From Deltaproteobacteria bacterium (GTDB lineage Bacteria > Chloroflexota > Dehalococcoidia > Dehalococcoidales > BS750m-G39), in NCBI GenBank assembly GCA_013202445.1, contig JABMRW010000043.1, forward strand, positions 1-29,502: a stretch of 29,502 nucleotides of DNA, read 5' to 3'. Numbering within the stretch: position 1 is the first letter of the stretch; each line of letters starts with the position of its first letter. Below, one piece after another: positions 14,175 to 22,459 of the stretch. The notes beneath the pieces are model-generated. The model was not told the origin of the DNA, made no database searches, and was given only the letters and a program-made list of their open reading frames with translations. The position numbers and the translations under genes are program-made.

Positions 14175-15614
14175 TCAATCCACAATTCCGCTTATTTCGG
14201 ATAGTATCTGCTCTCTCACTTCCGCAGGCAACTGGTATTTACGCTCGGCGATAAGCCGCTTCGCTTTTTCCCCCGCCTTCTGCCAGATAGCCTTCCCCCC
14301 CTTAGCCTCCCACTCCTCCCGGCTGTTCTGGTCGCTCAAATTAGGCCGGTAGTGCTCACGGCGCATAAAGCGCCGGGTATGCCTGGCGGCGACGAAGTTA
14401 CCCCCCGGCCCCACCTCCTTGATGAGGTCAAAGGCCAGGGTATCATCGCTGACCCTGATGCCAGCCACCGCCCTCATCACCATTCCCAGTATCTCGCTAT
14501 CAATGACGAACTTCTCATAACAGGCCGTCATGGCGAATTCCATCATCCCGGCAGCATCGTGGATGAAATTGGCACCGGCCAGGGCACAGAGGAGGCTGGT
14601 TATAGCCGACTCGTAGCCGCTCTGGGCATCCAGCACTTTAGAATCGGTCATACCGCCGGTGGCGTAGAAGGGAAGATGGTAAAACTGCGCCATCTGGGCA
14701 CCGGCGGCGTTCAGCAGCCCCATCTCCACCGACCCGGCCAGATACTTAAAATCGCTGAGGTTGGTGTTGGTCGCCACCGAGCCAAAGATAACCGGTGTAC
14801 CCGGTTTTACTATCTGGGTAAGCATAACCCCCATCAATGAGTCCGCCGTCTGGATTACCAGGTTGCCGGCCAGCGTTACCGGCGAGGTCGCCCCGCACAA
14901 CGGCTCAGCCGGACATACCAGGGGGATGCCCCGCTGGGCAATCTCTATTACCAGGTCACCGTAATTGGCGTCCATCTTTAGGGGGCTTATGCTGCAGGCT
15001 ATCATGGAGACGAGAGGGCGCTCTTCCAGTTTTTCTGCGGAACCAGCCACCATCTCGGCCATCCGCAGCACCTGTTTTATCCCGTCCAGGGTGTAAACCC
15101 CCCCCATGATATGCTTGGTGGTATTGTCCAGACCGGCAAAGAAGCGGTTTACATCAACCTGCTCTATTGGGAGCTCATTGGGATAGGTGGGCAGCATAAA
15201 AAGATGGATATTATCCAGGCGGTTAACCAGCCTGGCGATACGCTTAAGGTCTTGCAGGGTAGCCAGCCGCTTCTGCTTGGTAGTCGGCTCATAGATATAG
15301 AGGGCGGTCCCCCCCGTACCGGTATAAACCCGGTTGCCGCCGAGGTAGATGTCATTCTTCTCTTCCTGGCCGCAGAGCCTGACCTCGGGCGGTGCTATCC
15401 CTATCAGCTTCCGGGCTTTTGCCTGAGGCAGGCGCACCCGCCGTTCCTCTCTATCCACCCTGGCGCCAGCCTGCTCAAAGAGGTTAAGGGCTGTCTCCGA
15501 GTTTACCTCGAAACCTACCTCCTCGATTACCCTCATCACCGTACGGTCTATCTTGATTATTGAGTCTTCAGTTAGAGGGCGGTAGCTACCGCCGGCTAAT
15601 CCTTTTCTAATCAT
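14175..15614 (-). CDS. MttB-family corrinoid methyltransferase (non-pyrrolysine), 479 aa
   Basis: First gene of the operon. It is closer to typical MttB/MtgB proteins than its neighbour: LTEDSIIKIDRTVMRVIEEVGFEV, RFFAGLDNTTKHIMGGVY, TQIVKPGTPVIFGS, and GGMTDSKVLDAQSGYESA, followed by ALAGANFIHDAAGMMEF and the C-terminal GGNFVAARHTRRFMRREHYRP. No pyrrolysine codon is present, which argues against trimethylamine and in favour of a quaternary amine or betaine, though the substrate cannot be read from sequence. The enzyme would transfer a methyl group to the cobalt of the operon's corrinoid protein. A leader of roughly 300 bases with a good promoter and a short reading frame lies upstream. Confidence 0.9.
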   Translation of the reverse strand: MIRKGLAGGSYRPLTEDSIIKIDRTVMRVIEEVGFEVNSETALNLFEQAGARVDREERRVRLPQAKARKLIGIAPPEVRLCGQEEKNDIYLGGNRVYTGTGGTALYIYEPTTKQKRLATLQDLKRIARLVNRLDNIHLFMLPTYPNELPIEQVDVNRFFAGLDNTTKHIMGGVYTLDGIKQVLRMAEMVAGSAEKLEERPLVSMIACSISPLKMDANYGDLVIEIAQRGIPLVCPAEPLCGATSPVTLAGNLVIQTADSLMGVMLTQIVKPGTPVIFGSVATNTNLSDFKYLAGSVEMGLLNAAGAQMAQFYHLPFYATGGMTDSKVLDAQSGYESAITSLLCALAGANFIHDAAGMMEFAMTACYEKFVIDSEILGMVMRAVAGIRVSDDTLAFDLIKEVGPGGNFVAARHTRRFMRREHYRPNLSDQNSREEWEAKGGKAIWQKAGEKAKRLIAERKYQLPAEVREQILSEISGIVD

Positions 15615-15816
15615 AACTTTATTCTATCTTCCACCTCTGCTTTATTCAGGCTCTGCTTTATTTAGTTCAGGCAAGTACTAAAAAGAAAACCAGTAAATAA
15701 TAGTCAACTAACGAGAAATCAGGCACGGTAAGGAAGGCTTAGTGGGTTTAAGGTTTAATACTGGGGATAATACTGGGGATATAATAGCGCGCCTGGATGA
15801 AATATGGTCGGGCTCT

Positions 15817-15903
15817 TCACTCAGATGTCTGTTTGAGGATAGAAATGATATCTAAAGCCCGCAACCAGCAGGTCACCTGTTTTCCTTGGTAGGTTTTTGC
15901 CAC
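15817..15903 (-). CDS. Short leader reading frame upstream of the mttB operon, 28 aa
   Basis: GTG start with GGGAGG seven bases upstream, 27 further codons and a TGA stop. The peptide begins MAKTYQGKQVTCWLRALDII and ends with KQTSE. It lies directly downstream of the promoter at 15937-15966, so it is the first thing translated on the mttB transcript. It could be a regulatory leader peptide, a small protein in its own right, or the remnant of a longer gene. I do not recognise a family. Confidence 0.4.
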   Translation of the reverse strand: MAKTYQGKQVTCWLRALDIISILKQTSE

Positions 15904-15936
15904 GGCCAAACCTCCCGTTAAAATCAGTCTTGATAT

Positions 15937-15966
15937 ATATTACACCGTCAGCCCCTCTTTGTCCAA
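15937..15966 (-). promoter_or_regulatory. Probable promoter of the mttB operon
   Basis: On the minus strand TTGGAC (or TGGACA) is followed, 18 (or 17) bases later, by TAATAT. Transcription would start near 15930, giving a leader of about 315 bases before the first mttB gene. This is the best sigma-70-like match in the gap. Confidence 0.5.
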
Positions 15967-16024
15967 TGCCAGGTGGTTACCAGAGGGCTAGGCGCTAACA
16001 GATATGGGGAGGGTTCCCAGGTCT

Positions 16025-16332
16025 ATTATACAATCAGCCTAAGCGTAATCCACTTGAACTTTTCATCGATTTGTTGCCTTACAGGCTCCCAATAACGTAA
16101 TGCGAGATTGCTGGCGAGTTGCAGGCATCACTATTTGTTGGTAGAATTATCTTCGACGAGAGCCGGGATGCTAAATGGTCAGGCAGATAACCCGCCTTTG
16201 CTCAGGACACATCCGGCGTCAAGCCCTTTGTTCACCAGCCTCACCAACCGAGCTGGTACATAAGAAAGCCTGAGGATGCTTGCCCTGAGTTTAGGGAGCA
16301 CCGTAAGCCCTGCCCATAAAGACAATGGGAGC
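16025..16332 (-). pseudogene. Stop-broken reading frame, identity unknown
   Basis: One minus-strand frame reads as protein-like sequence interrupted by stops: ..LTVLPKLRASILRLSYVPAR and LVRLVNKGLDAGCVLSKGGL, a TGA, then PFSIPALVEDNSTNK, TAG and TGA, and finally LQLASNLALRYWEPVRQQID followed by EKFKWITLRLIV and TAA. The residue mix looks like real coding sequence rather than noise. It would be an old, decayed gene or several gene ends. I do not recognise the family, and chance cannot be excluded. Confidence 0.3.
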
Positions 16333-16366
16333 TTCTGGGGGCCCTTTTACAAAAGGGCCCCCAGAA
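16333..16366 (-). terminator. Terminator hairpin of the transporter operon
   Basis: Perfect 16-base arms (TTCTGGGGGCCCTTTT and AAAAGGGCCCCCAGAA) flank two loop bases, ten bases after the livK stop. The stem is very stable, though no long U-run follows on the minus strand. It may work as a terminator or as a 3' mRNA stabiliser. Confidence 0.75.
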
Positions 16367-16376
16367 TAACAGCTTA

Positions 16377-17654
16377 TTACTGCGCATATAAGTGGCGGAG
16401 TGGCCAGGTACCCTGTTTTACTATCTTACCATTGAGCGCCTGGTCAACACGTACTTCATCAACACCCTCAACATTACCCGAACTATAGCTCAGCGGTGTA
16501 CTGCTTAAGCCACCGGTGTCAAGGTCTGTAATCTTGAAGAAACCAAAGTCCAACACATCAACCGGCGTTAGATCCTCAACGGGCATCTCCAGCATGGCCA
16601 GTCTTAAGGCCTCAACCTGGACCATGGCTTCAACAAGGCCAGCCTCATACATGACGTGAGTAACCATGTCGTTGGGGTGATACATCTCCTGTAAATCGTT
16701 GCAGAACGCAACCCCGGGTGTGGCCAGGTCATCCAAGGGGGGGTAGCTACCAGCAACGACAACACCCTCACTCAATTCAGCACCCATAGCCGGAACGAAC
16801 ACGGGCAGGTGACTCGGTGCAGCCAAGCCAAAGGTTATCTTGTAGTCCAGATTGGTACCCATGCCCAGCCTGACCGCTTCCTTTATCGTCGGCTGTGAAC
16901 CGGGGTTAATCATCCAACATAGGGCAAGGTCAACCTTATTTTCCTTCAGCCATAGAAGCTGGGTAGTTGGTGGAGAGGTAGGCACTAGCGGCACAAGCTG
17001 GGTGCCAACCAGTTCATACCCAATACTCTCCAAATACGCATCCATCTCTGGTATCAAGATTGACTTGCCCGGGGGATAATCGGCGGTAAGGTAAGCAACC
17101 CTTGGTGCCCTGTCTTCCGTCCAATTTTCCAGGAACCAATCGGCAATGGCGGCCAAGTCATCGGTATAAATAGGGTAAATGGTTAAGCAGGTTTTTGGCG
17201 GCGACAGGAGATAAGGTCCACTGACCAGGGCACTGGGGGAACCCATGCGATCCTCATTTAGCCTGTCCATTAGTGCCAGCGCTGTTGATGACCCCGATGT
17301 CCTGTAGACCAGCATTCCTTTGGCCTTAAGCTCTTCATAGATAGTCAGTGCCTTTTCTACATTGAGCTCATCATCTCTCCACAGCACCTCCAGGGTTACA
17401 TTGTCGGGGAATGTCTCGCTTCGCCACGGCGCCATCATCTTGGTCTCATTCACATACTGAACATAGTCTTCAATAGCAGCCAGGACCGCCGCTGAATCCT
17501 CGGCGTAGGCACCGGTTAGCGACATGCCACCACCGACATATAGCGTGTACTCAGGTGGCGGTGTTGTCTCTTCTCCCGGACAGGCAGCAAACAGAGGCAT
17601 TGCCAGCAGCATAATAATCATGGAAGCTATAAATAGCCATTTAATCTTAGTCAT
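16377..17654 (-). CDS. livK: Branched-chain-type ABC transporter substrate-binding lipoprotein
   Basis: The extracellular binding protein of the transporter. The N-terminus (MTKIKWLFIASMIIMLLAMP then LFAAC) is a lipoprotein signal with lipobox FAAC at about residue 24. After a short Pro/Thr linker, the mature part has a type I periplasmic-binding fold like LivK and other Peripla_BP_6 proteins (YVGGGMSLTGAYAEDSAAVLA, ALTIYEELKAKGMLVYRTSG, VAYLTADYPPGKSILIPEMD, LLWLKENKVDLALCW). Ligands of this family include branched-chain amino acids, amides, urea and aromatic acids; which one cannot be told here. It is the last gene of the operon, 94 bases after livM, with AAGGAGGAG before its ATG, and a strong hairpin follows. 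Confidence 0.88.
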   Translation of the reverse strand: MTKIKWLFIASMIIMLLAMPLFAACPGEETTPPPEYTLYVGGGMSLTGAYAEDSAAVLAAIEDYVQYVNETKMMAPWRSETFPDNVTLEVLWRDDELNVEKALTIYEELKAKGMLVYRTSGSSTALALMDRLNEDRMGSPSALVSGPYLLSPPKTCLTIYPIYTDDLAAIADWFLENWTEDRAPRVAYLTADYPPGKSILIPEMDAYLESIGYELVGTQLVPLVPTSPPTTQLLWLKENKVDLALCWMINPGSQPTIKEAVRLGMGTNLDYKITFGLAAPSHLPVFVPAMGAELSEGVVVAGSYPPLDDLATPGVAFCNDLQEMYHPNDMVTHVMYEAGLVEAMVQVEALRLAMLEMPVEDLTPVDVLDFGFFKITDLDTGGLSSTPLSYSSGNVEGVDEVRVDQALNGKIVKQGTWPLRHLYAQ

Positions 17655-17748
17655 TTCTCCTCCTTTCTGGTTTATGATTTAGTCTACTCCGTAAATTTAG
17701 TATTCTATTGAATTTAGCCACCTCCTTTCACTGTATTACTCTAATACC

Positions 17749-18792
17749 TTAATGTGAAAAAGGCCACAGCCGGTAATATGCCTTGACCATCTGCCACCGG
17801 TGAGCCAGTCCCCTGGGCTCAAAGATGAGGAAGATGATAATTACCAGGCCGCGCATGATAAGGCCGAGTGAAGCCGCTGCCTGGGGAGCCACGGCGGCCG
17901 ATAAGATTGGGCCAACAATGGTAACCAGCTCATCCAACAGCTTAAGGGACACGGCGCCAAAGATAGCCCCGGCGGTGCTGCCCATGCCACCGACAATTAG
18001 CATGCCCAGGTACCACACCGAATTCATGAAGGGAAACTGGTCGACAGTGGCGAAAGCAAAGTAGTGAACCAGTAGTGAGCCAGCCACACCGGCATAGACA
18101 CAACCGATGAAGAATGCCAGCAGTTTATAACTCAACAGATTGACCCCCATCACCTCAGCCGCCAGGTCATTGTCCCTGATAGCAATGAAGGCTCTGCCTG
18201 CTCTGGTTCTGACTAGGTTTTTAGCAAAGAATGTACCCAGACAGGCGATTATCAGCACCAGGTAGAAGTAGCTACCTTTGGACTTAAAGACAAAGCCGCC
18301 TATCTCAGGTCTGGGCACAGCCAAACCATTACCACCACCGGTAACACTGTAGAGCTGGAGTATAACCCACATAATAATAAAATGGGCGGCTATGGTCGCC
18401 ATAATCAGGTAGAAGCCCTTAATCCTTAGTGATGGTAAGCCGAAGAGTAGACCCACCATTCCTGCAGCCAGTGCGGCACAGGGTAGGGCTGCCCAGAATG
18501 ACCAGTCAAGCTTGGCAGTGAGTACGGCCGAGGTATAGGCACCTACTGCCATGAAGCCGGCATGACCCAGGGATATCTGACCGCAGTATCCGGTTAGGAT
18601 ATTGAGACCGTGAACACTGATAATGGTGATGCCGATTATGGTCAGTATGGTCAGTATTCTATCACTGAAAAACAGCGGGCAGGCAAAAAGAAATATGAGA
18701 AAGGCTAACAGCATTACCCAGTGCGTTCTGGTGCGGAAGATAGCCATATCCTGCCCGTAGCTCTGGTTAAAAGTTCCGCTGGGTAAACCCAC
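17749..18792 (-). CDS. livM: Branched-chain-type ABC transporter permease LivM
   Basis: A membrane permease of the LivM type with about 8-10 hydrophobic segments starting near residue 25 (VMLLAFLIFLFACPLFF). Family landmarks are YCGQISLGHAGFMAVGAYTS, FYLIMATIAAHFII, ARTG-like RTRAGRAFIAIRDNDLAAEVMGV, and the C-terminal GLVIIIFLIFEPRGLAHRW. It forms the channel together with LivH. The listed start is GTG three bases after livH; an ATG 15 codons later (MAIFRTRTHW) is also possible. Confidence 0.92.
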   Translation of the reverse strand: MGLPSGTFNQSYGQDMAIFRTRTHWVMLLAFLIFLFACPLFFSDRILTILTIIGITIISVHGLNILTGYCGQISLGHAGFMAVGAYTSAVLTAKLDWSFWAALPCAALAAGMVGLLFGLPSLRIKGFYLIMATIAAHFIIMWVILQLYSVTGGGNGLAVPRPEIGGFVFKSKGSYFYLVLIIACLGTFFAKNLVRTRAGRAFIAIRDNDLAAEVMGVNLLSYKLLAFFIGCVYAGVAGSLLVHYFAFATVDQFPFMNSVWYLGMLIVGGMGSTAGAIFGAVSLKLLDELVTIVGPILSAAVAPQAAASLGLIMRGLVIIIFLIFEPRGLAHRWQMVKAYYRLWPFSH

Positions 18793-18795
18793 TTA

Positions 18796-19686
18796 TTAAA
18801 TCCTTTCTATCTCGACCAGACCAAATAGGCCGTGGGGCCTAAAGATTAGCACAATTATCATGACGATGAACGGGAAGACACTGGCCAGGCCGCCACCGGA
18901 GGGTAGCAGTGGATCCAGGTAGCCGGCGGCTATATTCTCCAGCACACCCACCATTATTCCGGCGACAATAGCTCCGCCAATTGAATTCACCCCTCCCAGT
19001 AGCACTACAGCGAATGCTTTAAGGCCAACATTAGCCAGCGGTATCATAACACCGGATACGCCGCCTAAAATAATGCCGCCGATTACACCAACAACGCAGG
19101 CAATCACCCAGGAGAGGGCATAAACGGTAGTTACCTTGATACCGGCACTCTGTACCACCTGCTCATCCTCGGCGGTGGCCATCATTGCCAGCCCACTTCT
19201 GGTGTAGCGGAAGAAAAGCATGAGTATAGTTACTACAGCAATAGACACCATTACTCCGATTAATGTCTCTGGGGGTATGGATAGCTCACCAATCTTTAGA
19301 GTTATAGTCGGCAACACCCCGTGGTAGGTCTTATATTCACCACCCCAGACCAGGGTTGCCAGCCCCTCCAGTACAGTGGCCAGGGCAATGGTCATCATAA
19401 TTACCGCCAGCACCGGTTGACCCACCAGGGGGCGCAGGGTAAAGCGTTCTATTAACAAGCCCAGTATAATGGCCGCTGCTACCGCCAGTATCAGGCTGGC
19501 CCATACCGGCAGGTGAAAGGTTACCAGAAAGGTGAAGCCCAGGTAACCACCAATCATGACAAAGTGTCCCTGGGCAATGTTGAACGCCTTGGAGCATTTA
19601 AGGATGATAACAAAGCCTATAGCGATGAGGGCATAGACCATACCCAGGGCAAAACCGCTTACCACTAGCTGTAGAAAGAAGCTCAT
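18796..19686 (-). CDS. livH: Branched-chain-type ABC transporter permease LivH
   Basis: The partner permease, 296 aa with about eight membrane segments. Typical LivH landmarks are GMVYALIAIGFVIILKCSKAFNIAQGHFVMIGGYLGF, RTRSGL-like RYTRSGLAMMATAEDEQVVQSAGI, and VGLKAFAVVLLGGVNSIGGAIVAG with C-terminal IVLIFRPHGLFG. Its ATG overlaps the stop of the acyl-CoA ligase gene by four bases (ATGA), which shows the ligase belongs to the same transcription and translation unit. Confidence 0.92.
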   Translation of the reverse strand: MSFFLQLVVSGFALGMVYALIAIGFVIILKCSKAFNIAQGHFVMIGGYLGFTFLVTFHLPVWASLILAVAAAIILGLLIERFTLRPLVGQPVLAVIMMTIALATVLEGLATLVWGGEYKTYHGVLPTITLKIGELSIPPETLIGVMVSIAVVTILMLFFRYTRSGLAMMATAEDEQVVQSAGIKVTTVYALSWVIACVVGVIGGIILGGVSGVMIPLANVGLKAFAVVLLGGVNSIGGAIVAGIMVGVLENIAAGYLDPLLPSGGGLASVFPFIVMIIVLIFRPHGLFGLVEIERI

Positions 19687-21623
19687 CGGTCAGCCCCCTT
19701 AATAGACTGGATGCTGATAATAGTCTTTACCGTGCCCATTCGCCCATCCCGATATCTGACCTGAGCTTCTATAGGCACCTCCGTCTTATCACTATAGATA
19801 GCATTGATAAGCCCGCGGTAGCGCTCTTCCATGAATGTTCTTCTCAGCTTCATAGTTCTGGTTAGCTCACCTTCATCGGGGTCAAACTCCTTGTGCAGAT
19901 TGACGTATTTCTTCACCCTGGTGCCCGGCGGTAAAGCGCTATTTATTCTGTCTATATCCCTTTTCACCAGTTCGTAAACCTCTGGCCTCTGGGAAAGCTC
20001 GGTGAAGGTGGCATAAGCTACCCTTTTCTCTCCAGCCCACCGGCCTACATTAGCATAGTTGATTACTATGACTGCTGAAGCGTAGGCTCTATCCGGGCCG
20101 GCTAGAACCCAGGCGTCCTTGATATAAGGACTGGACCTCAGCTGACTCTCGATAAATTGTGGGGCCAGTTTATCACCACTGGCCAGCTCAACCAGGTCCT
20201 TTACCCTGTCCACAAAGACAACGTGTCCATCCTCGGTAATAAAGCCGCTATCTCCACTATAAAACCACCCGTCTTTAAGCACCTCGGCAGTCTTATCCGG
20301 GTCATTATAGTAACCAAGGAAAGTACCAGGCTGTCGATAAATAATTTCACCATTACTGGCTATTCTTACCTCGGTTCCCTTGTGAACCGGGCCTACAGTC
20401 TCTAAATTGACGTCATCATTCTTGGTGCCAGTTAGAGCTCCGCCCTCCGTTGTCCCATATAGGCTTTTGAGAGGAAGATTTAGGGCATGATAGAACCTGA
20501 AGGCGTCAGGGCTGAGTATAGCCCCGGTGGTATAGCAGATTCTGGCGTTGGTCAGACCAAGGCTGTCTCTGATGGGTCTAAATAGGGCTATATGAGCCAG
20601 AGCATAGAGTATTTTCCAAAACAGGTTTGGCTTTTGTTTTCTATACCTTAAATCAGCTATTTTGTAGCCGATGGGCATCAGCCGGCGGAAGGCGAACCTC
20701 TTGATGGCATCGGCGCCTAGAATCCGTGCCTGAAGCATTCCTGCCTGAGCCTCCCACAGCCGAGCCCCATAGAGTACTATGCTTGGTCCTATTTCCCTGG
20801 TATCCTCTTGCTGGGTTTCCGGCTCTTCAGCGAAGTTCAGGATGCTGGCCGATAATAGGTGGCAGCCAATCCCGAACCATTGCTCAGGCATCCAGACTGG
20901 TGGCAGGTAGGGGGCAACATTATCATTCTTATACCATGGGTCCAGGTGCAAATAATAGTCGGCACCGGTCCTCATAGTCCTGTAGGTATGGACGGCTCCC
21001 TTGGGTTCAGCTCCGGTGGTTCCCGAGGTGTAAACAATAGCGCAGACATCATCGGCTTTACCCGTTTTGATATTCTCCTCAAAGAGGCGGGGGTGTTCCT
21101 TTTCATATCTTCCCCCCAGCTCAAGCACCTCCCTGTACCCCGATAAAATAGGGTCATCATAATGGGCTAACCCCTTATAGTTCCAGTAGATAACCTTTTT
21201 GAGTCGGGGAAGCTTGTCCTTAATCTCGAGCAGCTTATCAATTTGCTCCTGGTCTTCCACTACGGCAAACCTGGCTTCGGAATTCCGGGCAATGTATTTT
21301 ATCTCTGAGGGAAGCAGATCTGAATATACCCCTACTGAGGCCCCATGGTTGGCCTGGGCAGCCAGCTCGGCATAATACCACTGGGGGGCATTGTTTCCAA
21401 TAATGAGTAGCTTGTCTCCTGGTTCAAAGCCGAGGGATAGCAGGCCGAGTGCCAGTTTTTTAACATTGAGATAGTAGTCCTTCCAGGTATAAGGCTGCCA
21501 TATGCCCCGGTGCTTGTAGCGCATGGCGATGTGACTATCGCCATACTTTTGGTAGTTGTACTTGAGCACCTCTGGCCAGGTGTCCCCTTTTTCTCTATAG
21601 ACCTGCTCTGTCTCGGTTGTCAT
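19683..21623 (-). CDS. AMP-dependent acyl-CoA ligase (FadD-like), about 646 aa
   Basis: An adenylate-forming enzyme that should activate a carboxylic acid with ATP and join it to CoA. The phosphate-binding motif is IVYTSGTTGAEPKGAVHTYR (near residue 200), the second motif YGTTEGGALTG, then GWFYSGDSGFITEDGHVVFVDRVKDLVELASGDKLAPQFIE, and a C-terminal lysine in GELTRTMKLRR. Length and motif style match the long-chain acyl-CoA synthetase group. Its place inside a liv operon suggests it activates the imported substrate, for example a fatty, branched or aromatic acid; this is inference. ATG at 21623 is preferred; an in-frame GTG at 21653 would overlap livF by 13 bases and has a poorly placed ribosome binding site. 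Confidence 0.88.
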   Translation of the reverse strand: MTTETEQVYREKGDTWPEVLKYNYQKYGDSHIAMRYKHRGIWQPYTWKDYYLNVKKLALGLLSLGFEPGDKLLIIGNNAPQWYYAELAAQANHGASVGVYSDLLPSEIKYIARNSEARFAVVEDQEQIDKLLEIKDKLPRLKKVIYWNYKGLAHYDDPILSGYREVLELGGRYEKEHPRLFEENIKTGKADDVCAIVYTSGTTGAEPKGAVHTYRTMRTGADYYLHLDPWYKNDNVAPYLPPVWMPEQWFGIGCHLLSASILNFAEEPETQQEDTREIGPSIVLYGARLWEAQAGMLQARILGADAIKRFAFRRLMPIGYKIADLRYRKQKPNLFWKILYALAHIALFRPIRDSLGLTNARICYTTGAILSPDAFRFYHALNLPLKSLYGTTEGGALTGTKNDDVNLETVGPVHKGTEVRIASNGEIIYRQPGTFLGYYNDPDKTAEVLKDGWFYSGDSGFITEDGHVVFVDRVKDLVELASGDKLAPQFIESQLRSSPYIKDAWVLAGPDRAYASAVIVINYANVGRWAGEKRVAYATFTELSQRPEVYELVKRDIDRINSALPPGTRVKKYVNLHKEFDPDEGELTRTMKLRRTFMEERYRGLINAIYSDKTEVPIEAQVRYRDGRMGTVKTIISIQSIKGADR

Positions 21624-21640
21624 CGCCCCCTGCCTGTTTT

Positions 21641-22435
21641 TTAAGTCACCCACCTCTTCTTTCGGCGGTAGTGCTTGAATTCACGGTAGCTCTTTTTGGA
21701 GCCTGCCGCCGATAGCCCCATGTAGAATTCCTGAACGTCTTCATTGTCCCTCAGCATATCAGCCGCCCCGCTGAGGACTACCCGGCCATTCTCCATAACA
21801 TAACCGTAATCAGCAATGCCAAGGGCAGCTCTGGCATTTTGCTCCACCAAGAGTATTGCCATCTTCTGTTCGGCATTGATTCTGCGGATGATTTCGTAGA
21901 TTTCCTGCACCAGCAGTGGGGCAAGGCCGAGTGAAGGCTCGTCTAAGAGCATGAGCTTGGGACGTGCCATGAGCCCTCGCCCTATCACCATCATCTGCTG
22001 TTCACCGCCGGATAGATAGCCGCTCGTCTGGCGGCGGAGGGTTTTGACCTTGGGGAAGTACTCAAAGACCTTCTCTATATCGGCTTTGACCTCTTTCCGG
22101 TCTTTGCGATTATGGGCAAATACCATCAGGTTCTCCTCAACACTAAGATGTCCAAGAACCCGTCGCCCTTCCATAACCTGGGTTATGCCCATGGCGGCAA
22201 TTTCAACCGGGCCATACCTGTCTATCCGCTTGCCATCAAAAACAATGCTGCCGTCGGTTACCTCGCCTTCCTCTGTCTTTAATAGCCCTGAGATTGCCTT
22301 CAGGGTGGTGGTCTTGCCGGCGCCGTTAGCCCCGAGTAGAGCTATGATTTTGCCGTCACCTACCTCCAGTGATACCCCCCGCAGTACCTGAATGATATTC
22401 ATGTAGGTGACTTCAATATTGTTTACCTGCAGCAT
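21641..22435 (-). CDS. livF: Branched-chain-type ABC transporter ATPase LivF
   Basis: An ATP-binding subunit of the LivF type. Walker A is GANGAGKTT, the ABC signature LSGGEQQM, Walker B KLMLLDEPSLGLAPLLV, and the switch His is replaced by the usual family arrangement ILLVEQNARAAL. The N-terminus LQVNNIEVTYMNIIQVLRGVSLEV is standard. The last ~25 residues (KKSYREFKHYRRKKRWV) form a basic extension beyond the usual LivF end; it overlaps or abuts the ligase start and may matter for translational coupling only. It follows livG by 24 bases. Confidence 0.92.
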   Translation of the reverse strand: MLQVNNIEVTYMNIIQVLRGVSLEVGDGKIIALLGANGAGKTTTLKAISGLLKTEEGEVTDGSIVFDGKRIDRYGPVEIAAMGITQVMEGRRVLGHLSVEENLMVFAHNRKDRKEVKADIEKVFEYFPKVKTLRRQTSGYLSGGEQQMMVIGRGLMARPKLMLLDEPSLGLAPLLVQEIYEIIRRINAEQKMAILLVEQNARAALGIADYGYVMENGRVVLSGAADMLRDNEDVQEFYMGLSAAGSKKSYREFKHYRRKKRWVT

Positions 22436-22459
22436 TTTTTCCTCTTAACCGGTCCCGGC

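Larger units (their letters stand above)
15615..16376. other. Long intergenic region: leader, decayed frame, terminator
   Basis: This 762-base gap holds, from right to left on the minus strand, the terminator hairpin of the transporter operon (16333-16366), a stop-broken reading frame (about 16025-16332), a good promoter (15937-15966), a 28-codon reading frame with a strong ribosome binding site (15817-15903), and a perfect tandem 12-base repeat (AATACTGGGGAT twice) near 15757-15780. A TAAAGCAGAG direct repeat lies just before the mttB start. No cobalamin riboswitch was recognised. Confidence 0.6.

Noticed and set aside
12602..15614. Pyrrolysine-containing MttB
   Set aside because: Both genes are open through the region where MttB has its amber codon; no in-frame TAG is present.
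15615..15930. Cobalamin riboswitch in the mttB leader
   Set aside because: I looked for the B12-box pattern (GCCACTG) and did not find it, although a cobalamin-using operon would make it plausible.
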